Below, in pieces: positions 15,709 through 25,200 of a stretch of 64,000 nt of DNA. The stretch lies in contig CP099652.1 of the NCBI GenBank assembly GCA_024123955.1, positions 2,852,001-2,916,000 on the forward strand. Direction: 5' to 3'. A program made the translations under genes and the position numbers. Source of the stretch: Oxalobacteraceae bacterium OTU3CINTB1. GTDB taxonomy: Bacteria > Pseudomonadota > Gammaproteobacteria > Burkholderiales > Burkholderiaceae_D. The notes under the pieces are model-generated. The model was not told where the DNA came from. It did not search any database and was given only the letters and a program-made list of their open reading frames with translations. How positions within the stretch are numbered: the stretch's first letter is position 1; each line of letters starts with the position of its first letter.

Positions 15709-18104
15709 TCGCCCGCCGCGTCCTTATGGTCATCTTCCTTGCCGTCTTCTTTGCCGGTGGACTTGTCGCCTTTGGTTTTGAGCGGCGTATTAAAGTCGCG
15801 CATCAGGTTGTTGCGGTCACGTTGGGTCTTGAACAACTCCACGCGCGACTGCGTCAGCTTGCGCGGCCAGGCGTTGTTGCTGGTGTCGATATCGGCGGTT
15901 TCCCAATACGGGTCCTGCACCAGGCCGACCATCGGCTCGTCGGTGACGATCAATTTGGTGATCTTCTTCGGCGAGAAGCGCCATACTTCGGCTGGAACGC
16001 GCTCGATGTACTTCTTGCCGCTCTTGAGTTCAATTTCCAGCACCAGCGGCATGACCAGGCCACCGACGTTCGAGAAGTCCACCAGGTACAGGTGCTTGCC
16101 CTGATCGAGCAGCTTCTTCTCCCATGGCTCCAGTTTTTCGATCGCCTCGGCGTAGCTGTTGCGGTCCTTGTTGGTGACGGTGAATTCGTCATGCTCGTTG
16201 TAGAAGTCCTTGAGCTCCGGATGGCTGTCCAGGCGCTTGGGCATCGTCTTGTTCAACTGCTGCGACACCGAAACCGGCTCCGCCTCTTTCTGCGCCTTCT
16301 TCCAGGCCTTTTCCTTTTCCGGGTCCTTGGTGCTCACGCCGTATTCGCTGATGCCGTCGACGCTGATGTCCACCGCGTCGGTGGTATAGAACCAGCCGCG
16401 CCAGAACCAGTCCAGATCCGTCCCGGAGGCGTCTTCCATCGTGCGGAAGAAATCGGCCGGGGTGGGGCGCTTGAACTTCCAGCGGCTGGCGTACTCCTTG
16501 AAGGCGTAGTCGAACAACTCGCGTCCCAGGATGGTCTCGCGCAGGATATTGAGCGCGGTGGCCGGTTTGGCGTAGGCGTTGTTCCCGAACTGAAGCAGCG
16601 ACTCCGAGTTGGTCATGATCGGCACCTGGTTCTTGCTGCGCATGTAGTCGACGATGTTGCGCGGCTCGCCGCGGCGCGACGGGTAGTTTTGTTCCCACGC
16701 CTGCTCGGCCAGATACTGCACGAAGGTGTTCAGGCCTTCATCCATCCAGGTCCACTGGCGCTCATCCGAGTTGATGATCATCGGGTAGTAGTTGTGGCCC
16801 ACCTCGTGGATGATCACGCCGATCAGGCCATACTTGGTCTGCTGCGACCAGGTCAGCGCGCCGGTCTTTTTGTCCTTGGTCGGACGCGGGCCGTTGAACG
16901 AGATCATCGGATATTCCATGCCGCCCACCGGGCCGTTGACGGAGATCGCCGCAGGGTAGGGATAGTCGAAGCTGTACTTGTTGTACTGCTCGATGGTATG
17001 GATGATGGCCTGGGTGCTGTACTGGCCCCACAGTGGATTGCCTTCCTTCGGATAGTAGGACATCGCCATCACGTTGGTGCCGTCCTTCTTGTAGCCTTGC
17101 GCGTCCCAGATGAACTTGCGGCTCGACGCCCACGCGAAGTCGCGTACGTTGGCGGCCTTGTAGTGCCAGGTCTTGGTGGCGGTGCTGACGGATTTCTCGG
17201 CCTTCTCCGCTTCCTCCTGGGTGACGATGAGCACCGGCTTGGTGGCGGTCTTCGCCTTGGCCAGGCGGTCGCGCTGCGCTGCGCTCAGTACCTCGCCGGG
17301 ATTTTGCAGGTCGCCGGTGGAGGCGACCACGTGGTCGGCCGGCACGGTCAACTGCACGTCGTAATCGCCGAATTCCAGCGTGAACTCGCCGGCGCCCAGG
17401 AACTGCTTGTGCTGCCAGCCCGTCACGTCGTAGTAGGCGGCCATGCGCGGGAACCATTGGGCGATCTCGAACAGGTCGTTCTTGTCTTCCTCGAAGCTCT
17501 CGTAGCCGGACCGCCCGCCGAGCACCTTCTGCTCGTTGATGTTGTAGGACCAGTCGATATTGAAGGCGTAGCTCTGGCCCGGCTTCAAGGGCGTCGGCAG
17601 GTCGATGCGCATCATCGTGCGGTTGATGACGTATTTCAGCGGCTGGCCGCCAGCGCTCACGCTCTTGATCTTGAAGCCGCCGTCGAAGTCGCGGCCAGCC
17701 AGTACGCCGCGCAGGCCTTCGAACTTGTAGCTGTCGTCAGGCGTCGCCGGCTTGGCCCACGCCTCGCGCGACGGCTGCGTCATCATCAGACGCGCGTCGG
17801 AGTCTTTTTTGTAGATGTTCTGGTCCAGCTGCACCCACAGGTAGCTGAGCGTATCGGGAGATTTGTTGTGGTAGCGGATTTGCTCGCTGCCGGTGAGCGA
17901 GCGTTTGGCTTCGTCCAGCGTCGCGCGGATGGTGTAGTCCGCGCGCTGCTGCCAGTAAGCGGCGCCAGGGGCGCCGGAGGCGGTGCGGTAGGTGTTTGCG
18001 CTGGGGAGAACCTCGTCCAGCTGGCGGAACTTGTCATCGAAAGGCTCCGCCGCAAATGCGGATACCGTAAAGCAAATGGCGACGAAGCCGAATGTTTTGC
18101 GCAT
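15705..18104 (-). CDS. M1-family zinc metallopeptidase (aminopeptidase N-like)
   Basis: Exported zinc aminopeptidase-like protein of 799 residues with a signal peptide ending near AFAAEP. The gluzincin motif is complete: HEVGH at 433-437 and the third ligand Glu at 456 (WMDEGLNTF). The exopeptidase GAMEN loop is replaced by GGMEYP (394-399), as in the long bacterial M1 branch. There is a large N-terminal beta domain and a helical C-terminus. It is first in an operon with DUF6702 and a TonB receptor, so it probably trims peptides in the periplasm or at the surface for import. About 145 bp separate it from the esterase gene upstream. Confidence 0.92.
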   Translation of the reverse strand: MRKTFGFVAICFTVSAFAAEPFDDKFRQLDEVLPSANTYRTASGAPGAAYWQQRADYTIRATLDEAKRSLTGSEQIRYHNKSPDTLSYLWVQLDQNIYKKDSDARLMMTQPSREAWAKPATPDDSYKFEGLRGVLAGRDFDGGFKIKSVSAGGQPLKYVINRTMMRIDLPTPLKPGQSYAFNIDWSYNINEQKVLGGRSGYESFEEDKNDLFEIAQWFPRMAAYYDVTGWQHKQFLGAGEFTLEFGDYDVQLTVPADHVVASTGDLQNPGEVLSAAQRDRLAKAKTATKPVLIVTQEEAEKAEKSVSTATKTWHYKAANVRDFAWASSRKFIWDAQGYKKDGTNVMAMSYYPKEGNPLWGQYSTQAIIHTIEQYNKYSFDYPYPAAISVNGPVGGMEYPMISFNGPRPTKDKKTGALTWSQQTKYGLIGVIIHEVGHNYYPMIINSDERQWTWMDEGLNTFVQYLAEQAWEQNYPSRRGEPRNIVDYMRSKNQVPIMTNSESLLQFGNNAYAKPATALNILRETILGRELFDYAFKEYASRWKFKRPTPADFFRTMEDASGTDLDWFWRGWFYTTDAVDISVDGISEYGVSTKDPEKEKAWKKAQKEAEPVSVSQQLNKTMPKRLDSHPELKDFYNEHDEFTVTNKDRNSYAEAIEKLEPWEKKLLDQGKHLYLVDFSNVGGLVMPLVLEIELKSGKKYIERVPAEVWRFSPKKITKLIVTDEPMVGLVQDPYWETADIDTSNNAWPRKLTQSRVELFKTQRDRNNLMRDFNTPLKTKGDKSTGKEDGKEDDHKDAAGE

Positions 18105-18248
18105 ATTCTGTGTTCCTGATCTTAGTCAGAAGAAAAGGAACTAGTGTATAGCAAGTTTTCAAAGTATCACCGGCAGATACAATAAAATACAATCGATGAT
18201 ACGGTTTATATTATTTACTTAAACCGTCTTCGTCGCCGCCCGCGCCGG

Positions 18249-19787
18249 TCAGTGCTTTTTCTGCATCTCGGCGTCCTGGAACTGGAAGCGGGCGTCGTCG
18301 GTGGCGGTGACGGCGCGCGACGTCGCGTCCAGGTGCATCAGGCGGGAACCCGCGCCGTTGCTCGCTTGCGGCCATTCCGGCAGGCCAGCGCCATTCGGAT
18401 TGCCGGTCTTGATGAAGTTGGCGAAGTAGCCTTGCATCACGGTCGACAGCGCGCGGTCGTCGCCGGTCCATGCATACACTTTATTCAGGTTCAGGTTACC
18501 CAAGGCGTATTCGATTTCGGCCGAGTGGGCGGCGCCGGGGTCGCCGGGACGCGGGCGGCTGTAGTAATAACGATACACCGGTTTGCCGCTGGTGCGCGCG
18601 TGCGTGTCGATCCACTTCCAGGTGCCGTAGACAATGAAGCCGTCGCTGGCCAGGTCGGTCGCCGCCTGCTTCACGTCGCCGGGGTAGGCGACGCGCGCGG
18701 CGCCGGCCCGCTCGCCGTAGAATTTTTTCAACGCGGCGTTGAAGTTTTCCTCGGTTGGCTCGGCGTCTTCCAGCACCCGTTTATAGTCGCTCTCGTGCGA
18801 GTTCCAGCCGGCCAGCAGCGGCACTTTGGCCTGTTCGCCGGCGGCGTACATCGCGCCCGGTGCGCGTGGCAGGACATAGCCGTCCTGCGTCGCGCTGAAC
18901 CAAGGGGCTCCAGGCTGGCGCAGCGTCTCGAGCAGCTGCTGCGCCGGCAGCGCGCGCAGCGCGGCCAGGGTCGGCGCGCCGATCTTCTCGGCGAAGGCGG
19001 CGCCGGTCTTCTCAGCCTCGGCCAGCGGAGGAGGCGGGTGCATGCCGAGCAGCGAGCCGCTTTCGCCGATGGCGCCGGCGATCAATCCCTTCGACAGCGG
19101 CGTAATCATCTGCGCGCTGACCGACCAGGAGCCGGCCGATTCGCCGGCGATCGTCACGCGCGCCGGGTCGCCACCAAAGGCCGCGATATTATTCTTGACC
19201 CATTTCAGCGCCGCCGCCTGGTCCATCAGGCCGTAATTGCCGGATGCCTTGTGGGGCGACTCGGCGCTCAATTCCGGGTGCGCCAAAAAGCCGAACACGT
19301 TGAGGCGGTAATTGACGGTCAGTGTGACGATGCCCTTGGCGGCCATGGACTCGCCGTCGTAGCGCGGCTCGGAGCCGTCGCCGGCGGCAAAGCCGCCGCC
19401 GTAGAAGTACACCAGCACCGGCAGCTTCTCCTTCGGCGATTTGGCCGGCGTCCAGACGTTCAGATACAGGCAGTCTTCGCTCACGCCATCGGAGCGGAAC
19501 ACCATGTCGCCGAACAGCGGCAGCTGCATCGCGCGCGGGCCGAAATGGTCCGCTTTGCGCACGCCTTTCCACTTCTGCGCCGGCTGCGGCGCCTTCCAGC
19601 GCAAATCGCCCACCGGTGGCGCGGCGAACGGAATGCCTTTATAGGATGTCACGCCGGACGCCTCCAGCGTGCCTTGCACCACGCCGGTGGCGGTGGTGGC
19701 GCGCGGCGCGCTGGACGTCGCGGCGTACGCTGTGAGTGAAGAGGCGAAAACGCCGGAGGCGATCAGCAGCAAACCGAATTTATTCAT
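18249..19787 (-). CDS. Type B carboxylesterase/lipase
   Basis: Exported alpha/beta-hydrolase of 512 residues. The start at 19787 gives a normal signal peptide (NKFGLLLIASGVFASSLTAYA); a longer in-frame start at 19877 adds 30 residues with no export logic. The nucleophile is S217 in the elbow GESAG (215-219); the oxyanion loop is VYFYGGGFAAGDGS; the acid lies in GWNSHESDYK; the catalytic His is in AHSAEIEYALG. The EDCLYLNVW motif is diagnostic for type B carboxylesterases. It hydrolyses an ester, possibly a plant-derived acyl or feruloyl ester given the nearby pectinase, but this is inference. Confidence 0.92.
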   Translation of the reverse strand: MNKFGLLLIASGVFASSLTAYAATSSAPRATTATGVVQGTLEASGVTSYKGIPFAAPPVGDLRWKAPQPAQKWKGVRKADHFGPRAMQLPLFGDMVFRSDGVSEDCLYLNVWTPAKSPKEKLPVLVYFYGGGFAAGDGSEPRYDGESMAAKGIVTLTVNYRLNVFGFLAHPELSAESPHKASGNYGLMDQAAALKWVKNNIAAFGGDPARVTIAGESAGSWSVSAQMITPLSKGLIAGAIGESGSLLGMHPPPPLAEAEKTGAAFAEKIGAPTLAALRALPAQQLLETLRQPGAPWFSATQDGYVLPRAPGAMYAAGEQAKVPLLAGWNSHESDYKRVLEDAEPTEENFNAALKKFYGERAGAARVAYPGDVKQAATDLASDGFIVYGTWKWIDTHARTSGKPVYRYYYSRPRPGDPGAAHSAEIEYALGNLNLNKVYAWTGDDRALSTVMQGYFANFIKTGNPNGAGLPEWPQASNGAGSRLMHLDATSRAVTATDDARFQFQDAEMQKKH

Positions 19788-19925
19788 GTCTTTTTGGGTC
19801 AAAAAGGAAGGAGTGGCAACTATAGCTGGAAGCCCTTCCATTGGCGAACGATTTTCGATTTCGCGACCGTCGGCCAAGGTGCGCTAGCGAACATACATTG
19901 CGTTTAGGCATTGTTAGGATGGCTT

Positions 19926-19952
19926 ATCGAGCTCATCGAACTCATCGAACTC
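19926..19952 (+). repeat. Three 9-bp tandem repeats upstream of the receiver gene
   Basis: ATCGAGCTC, ATCGAACTC and ATCGAACTC run head to tail and are followed by a partial ATCAAC. They end 6 bp before the AAAGAGG ribosome site of the gene starting at 19971. They are prone to slippage and lie in its untranslated leader. Confidence 0.6.
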
Positions 19953-19970
19953 ATCAACAAAGAGGTAAAC

Positions 19971-20339
19971 ATGGCAAACGCAAAACAGGTACTGGTCGTC
20001 GACGACAACGTCGATGTGGTGGAGTCGTTATCGGCGCTGCTGCAGTGCCACGGCTACGAGACGTCGGCCGCGCATAACGGCTACGAGGCCTGCGACTCGG
20101 TGCGCGACGGCATGCCGAAGGCGATCATCATGGATTTGGGGATGCCGTGGATGGACGGTTTCGGCGCGGTGCGGGCGATTCGCCGCATGCCAGGCACGCA
20201 GGCCTTGCCGATTATTGCGTTGAGTGGCTCCGCCGACAGCGACTCGGCGCGCAAGGCGATGGCGGCCGGCTTCAGCCACCATTTTTCGAAGCCGCTCAAT
20301 TTCGAGCATTTGAATCAGTACCTGGCCAGCCTCAATTAA
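19971..20339 (+). CDS. Stand-alone CheY-like response regulator
   Basis: Single receiver domain of 122 residues with no output domain. All key residues are present: acidic pair D11/D12 (VLVVDDN), phospho-acceptor D55 (IIMDLGMP), S85 in IALSGSAD and K107 in HHFSKPLN. The start at 19971 has AAAGAGG upstream and gives the usual MANAKQVLVVDDN N-terminus; a longer TTG-initiated frame runs through the tandem repeats and is unlikely. There is no kinase nearby. It may act by protein-protein contact, for example in chemotaxis or a phosphorelay. Confidence 0.9.
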   Translation: MANAKQVLVVDDNVDVVESLSALLQCHGYETSAAHNGYEACDSVRDGMPKAIIMDLGMPWMDGFGAVRAIRRMPGTQALPIIALSGSADSDSARKAMAAGFSHHFSKPLNFEHLNQYLASLN

Positions 20340-20350
20340 AGCAGAGATAC

Positions 20351-20386
20351 GTAGGGCGGATTAGCCGGAACGGCGTAACCCGCCAC
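20351..20386. repeat. REP-like palindrome between convergent genes
   Basis: A hairpin of the form GTAGGGCGGATTAGCC / GGCGTAACCCGCC fills the 61-bp gap between the convergent receiver and phosphatase genes. The GTAGGGCGGATTA...GTAACCCGCC pattern resembles widespread bacterial REP/extragenic palindromes. Only one copy was noticed here. It may also end transcription from both sides. Confidence 0.5.
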
Positions 20387-20400
20387 GAGCCGCCCGCAGC

Positions 20401-22077
20401 TTAACGCAAGGTCTCGGTCAGAACCCGGCCTTCGGCGCCGGACGGCGGCCGAACGCGCAGGATGTTGGCGAGGGTCGGCGCGATGTCGACAACTTCCGCA
20501 TACTGGCCGTAGTTGCCCGGCTTGATCCAGCGCTTACCCATGATCAGCAACGGCACATTGGTGTCGTACGCGTACGGCGAGCCGTGCGTGGTGCCGGTGT
20601 CGCCGTAGCCGAAGTACCAGTATGGCTTGGTGATCACCATCAGGTCGCCCGATGATTCACGGTTCCACGCCCGGCGCATCAAGGTGGCGATGCGCGTGCC
20701 TTGCACGGCGCCGCTCTCGAACTGCGTGCGGGTAAAGACGTCCGCGATGCCTTTTTGCTGCAGCAGGAATTGCGCGGCGGCGTTTTCCACGTCCGCGCGG
20801 CGCAGGCCGCTCTTGTCGATCTGCGCGTAGTCCAGGTGGATGTTAGGCAGCGACCATGCGGTCAGCAGCTTGGCGCCGCCGAATTTATCCGACAGATACT
20901 GGCCCATATCCTTCATCAGCTGATCGCCCTTGATGCGCTGCGCGTCCAGATGGCGCGACTGCGAGAATTCGGCCGTGTTGGCGAATCCATGGTCGGCCGT
21001 CAGCACCACCAGCACATTGTCCATCCCCACCCGTTTGTCGAGGTAGTTGAAGAACTGCCCCAGCATGCGGTCGACCCGCTGCAGGTGGTCGTGCGACAGC
21101 TTGCTCTCCGGGCCGAAGGCGTGGTTGACGTAATCGTGCGCCGACAGGCTCACGCCCAGCAGGTCCGGCACCCCGGACGGATTGCGCCCGAGGTTTTCGC
21201 CTTCGATCGCGGCCCGCGCGAAGTCCAGCGTCAGCTGGTCGAGGAACGGACCGGTTTTCAGGTTGTTGTAGTAGCCGGAATCGACCTGGCCGCTCTCGCT
21301 GTAGTAGGTGTAGGGCAGGCGGTTGTGGCCACCCGGCTTGGCCGGGGTCAGTTCCTCGCTGGCGTCGCCGGCGTAGGCCGCTTCCGGCAGCAGCGGCGCC
21401 CACGCCTTGCCGTAGTAGCGGTCCTGCGGCTTGGTCGCCTGGTACGCCTGCACCCACGCCGGGTGCGACTTCATATAAAAGGTGCTGCTGGCGAAATTGC
21501 CGGTTTGTTCCATGTACATGTACGCGGTGCCGGTTTTACCGGCCAGCAGAATCGCGCCACGGTCCTTGCCCGAGACGGCGACGACCTTGCTGCGGTCGCC
21601 CGTGGCGTAGCGCAGCTGGTCGCCCAGCGTGTCGACCCGCAGCCTGGTCGGCGCGGTGCCGTCGCTCGGATCGGTGTGCTCGCCGATGTAGGTGTAGTTG
21701 GTGTCCTCGGTGCAGTACACCGATTTTTTGGTGACCGGATCGATCCAGTTATTGCCGATGATGCCGTGGACGTAGGGGTAGGCGCCGGTCAGCACGGCGC
21801 TGTGGCCGATCGCGGTGACGGTCACGCCGTGCGCCTGGTGCGCGTTGCTGAACGACGCGCCCTGGTCCAGCAGGCGGCGGAAGCCGCCCTCGCCGAATTG
21901 GTCGCGGTAGCGCTGCACCTGTTCATTCGGCAGCCCGTCGATCACCAGCACCACGACCAGCTTGGGCTGGGCGTTGGCGGTGGTGGCCTTGGCGGCCGGC
22001 GCGGCGATGGCGCCGGCGTGTAAGGCGAAACAGGCACTCGCGATCGCGAGTACGGGCAGGGACAATTTCTTCGTCAT
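20401..22077 (-). CDS. Alkaline-phosphatase-superfamily phosphodiesterase/phosphatase (PafA-like)
   Basis: Exported metal-dependent phosphatase of 558 residues with a signal peptide (LAIASACFALHAGAIAAPA). It has the superfamily zinc-site pattern: D47 in VLVIDGLP, probable nucleophile T88 in GVTVTAIGHSAVLTG, PYVHGIIGN, a later AHDYVNHAFGP segment, and LTADHGFAN near the C-terminus. A Thr nucleophile with these motifs fits the PafA/NPP branch, whose members release phosphate from monoesters or diesters in the periplasm. It is monocistronic on the minus strand and converges with the receiver gene. The exact substrate cannot be read. Confidence 0.88.
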   Translation of the reverse strand: MTKKLSLPVLAIASACFALHAGAIAAPAAKATTANAQPKLVVVLVIDGLPNEQVQRYRDQFGEGGFRRLLDQGASFSNAHQAHGVTVTAIGHSAVLTGAYPYVHGIIGNNWIDPVTKKSVYCTEDTNYTYIGEHTDPSDGTAPTRLRVDTLGDQLRYATGDRSKVVAVSGKDRGAILLAGKTGTAYMYMEQTGNFASSTFYMKSHPAWVQAYQATKPQDRYYGKAWAPLLPEAAYAGDASEELTPAKPGGHNRLPYTYYSESGQVDSGYYNNLKTGPFLDQLTLDFARAAIEGENLGRNPSGVPDLLGVSLSAHDYVNHAFGPESKLSHDHLQRVDRMLGQFFNYLDKRVGMDNVLVVLTADHGFANTAEFSQSRHLDAQRIKGDQLMKDMGQYLSDKFGGAKLLTAWSLPNIHLDYAQIDKSGLRRADVENAAAQFLLQQKGIADVFTRTQFESGAVQGTRIATLMRRAWNRESSGDLMVITKPYWYFGYGDTGTTHGSPYAYDTNVPLLIMGKRWIKPGNYGQYAEVVDIAPTLANILRVRPPSGAEGRVLTETLR

Positions 22078-22250
22078 GTTGGTTCGTCGTCAGGTGGGAA
22101 GGTTAGCAAAAGCGTTTGGCGAAACCGCATAGCCTATCATGCGCCCCGGTATGCTACATCATTCTTATGACGATGACGTGACAGGATTGAAGGCCGGGCT
22201 GCATCGAGCCGCGTGCCTTCAATCAGCCGCTGGCGGCAATCCCCCGACCG

Positions 22251-25200
22251 CTATGGCTGCGGGTCCCAACCCGCGCCGCCGTTCCAGGCGGAGAATACCA
22301 ACGCGCGGTTGGCGAAACCGGCGGCGACATCCGATGCGCTCAATTGGAAGCCGCTTACGCGCGCAGCCAGGTTGACCGGATCGCCGGCCAGGGTGGTGGT
22401 TCCGTATTCGCGCCAGCCGCTGGCCGCCGTCGGGGTCACCGGATTGGGGGCAGGCTGGCCGTTAACACCCGCGCCGGCCCATCCCGCAGCGGCGACGTGG
22501 GTATCCATTCTGGTGTTAATGAAGGCGATGTTGTCCCACGTGGCGGTGCCGCCGGGACTGCGCGCCAGCCAGGTGGCGCCGTCCGGCACGTCGCCGTGCA
22601 GCGGGCCCGGACCGGGACCGTGCGTCAGGCGGCTGTTCAGAAAGACGAAACCCTTGTCGGTGGCGTTGGGCACGCGCGCTTGCAAAATGTAGCCGCCGCC
22701 GGTGGCGCTGGTGGTATCGCCGACGGAGCGGATTTCGCTTTCCTCGAACAGTGCCGCGCGGCTGCCGCCCCAGATGAAGTCCACGTTACCTGCGACCAGG
22801 CTGCGGTAGAACCAGGCGTAGCCCTTCAGGTTCAAGGTATCCTGTTCGCTGAAGAAGGCGGCGTTCTTCACCACCAGCCGGCCGTTGTCGCTGTTGAAGT
22901 AGATCGTCTCCGCCTGGGCCGAGATGGCGCTCGAGCGCAGCGTCGTGTTGCGCAGCGTGAGCGTGTCGAGGGTCAGCATGTCCGCCGCTTCCACCAGCAT
23001 CACCGAGCGTCCGCCCGATGTCGCCGGGCTGTCGGGCGACTGGCTGCCGCCGGTGCCGCTATTCAGGCTGTCGTAATTGGTGTACTGGATGACGGCTCCG
23101 TCGCGGCTTTCGCCGACGATGGCGACGTTGTTCTTGCCTCGAAGGTAAAGCAGTTCCGTGTAGGTGCCGTTGCGCACCGTGATGGTCAGCGGATCGTCGG
23201 CCGCCACATCCTTCATCGCATAATTGAGCGCCGCCTGCACGGTGGCGAAGTCGGCGTCCTCGGTGGCGCCCACGGTCACGCCGGCGCTGCCCGGCGCCGG
23301 TCCCGCCGCGCGGGTGGTGAACGACCAGTCACCCAGCTTGCCGATGCCGACGAACGGAATGCCGCCCAGCGAGGCGCCGGTGAACACGCCGTTGGAGATG
23401 GCGACATAGTACTCCGTGCCGTATTCAAGCTTGTTGCTATGCGGTTTGATGGTTGCCGTGTTGCCGCTGATGGTGATCGGCGTGGTGTTGACCTTGCGGA
23501 CCGCCGCCTGTCCGGCGTAGCCCAGCGTATCGGTCTCGCCGGACAGGCGGATGACATCGACCAGCGCGTCGTCGGCCTTGCGGAAGATGCGGATGCTGCC
23601 GCCCGCGCCCAAGGTCGGCGGGGTGTCGAAGGTCAGCTTGAGCGCGGCGTCGACGTGGGCCCATGGCGCGGCGGCCGCCGGCTGCGTGGCGCCGTTCAGC
23701 GGGTAGGCTTGCGACGGCTGCACGAACTGCGGGCTGATGGTGGCCGCGATGGTCCGCTGCAGCGTGGCGTCCGAGCCGCTGGTGACGGTGATGGTGGCGG
23801 TACCCGCGCCGACCGGCGTGATGGTCAAGGTACCGCCGCTGCTGGCGACGGCGGCCACGCCAGGCTTGCTGGAGGTGGCGGCGAAGGTGTCCGCCGTGCC
23901 GTCCGGCTTGACGGCGTTGACGTTGACGGTGAACGGCGTGTCGCCCACCTCGGCGATGTAGTTCAGCGAGGCCGGATTGAGCGTCAGCTGCGCGGGCTTG
24001 AGCGATGGATCGCCGATGCGCACGTCGTCGATCTGGAACGACTTGTTGGTGGTGTACAGGCCGACCAGGCCGCGCTCCGCGAACGACGCGTCGGTGACGG
24101 TGCCCAGCGCCTCGCCGTCCAGGTAGACTGTCAGCGAGGTGCCGATCATCTCGAAGCGCACCGTGTAGAACTGGGCGTCCATCAGGATAGGCTTGCGCGC
24201 CTGTTTGGGCCGCGACAACGTGGCGTTGAGCATGCGCGCGATCTCCACCTGCGTGGTGGCGCTGGAGTTCTGCACATTCAGGCCGGCGCCGTACCAGTTG
24301 GCTGCGTCCTTGTAACGGGTGATCAGATACAGCTGCTTGTTGCCGGTGGTGCTGTTGGTCATCGGCTTGATGCGCGCCTCGACGTAGTAGTCCGCCGACG
24401 GCACCGCGCTCAACGCGGTTGGCTTGAGCAGGGCCAGCACGCCGCCGGTGGAGGCGGCGGTGTACTGCATCACCATGTTGGTCGCGCCGATGCTCTCGGC
24501 CTTGACGCTGAAGCTGCCGTTGGCGCCGGCGACCGGCAACAGGTTCCAGTTGGCGGTCCCGCCGCTCTGGAAGTCGTCGCAGAAGTAGAGGCCCGACGGC
24601 GGGCAGTTCAGCGTGACGGTGGTGTCGGGCGTGACATCGCCGCTGCCGTTGATGGTGGTCGTCAGCTTGCCGCCGCCGGCCTGCGCCAGGGCGTTGGCCT
24701 TGACCAGCGCCAGTGGACGCGCCGCATACGCATACGGCGCGGCGAAAGCGACGCCGTTCGGCACCGAGCAGCCGGCCAGCGCGGCGCCGTTGAGCGTCGA
24801 TCCGGTGTCCTTGAAGGCGCCGGGGATGGTGCCGCCTATCGGTTCGATGACGTCGTCGCAGCGAACCGGCGTACCTGGGGCGCCGGCGATGTCGAACACA
24901 TTGTTATGCGACAGGACCTGCGAAGCGTGGCCCACGCCGATCGAGTATTCGTGCGGGTACGCCGGGTTCGCCTTGCTGCCGACGAAGTAGTTGTTGAACA
25001 TGTGGATCTGGCCATAGCGCACACGTGGCGCGCGGCTGACGATGTCGCGGAAGACGTTGTTGCTGAAGCTGACGCGCAGCTTGCCCGTGTCGGCCGGGTC
25101 GTTGTCGCTGGAGCCGATCAGGTTGTTTTTCCGGTGCTGGCCGAAGACGTTGTACGACACCGTCACATAGTCCGACGCCTTGGTGATGTCGACCGCGCCG

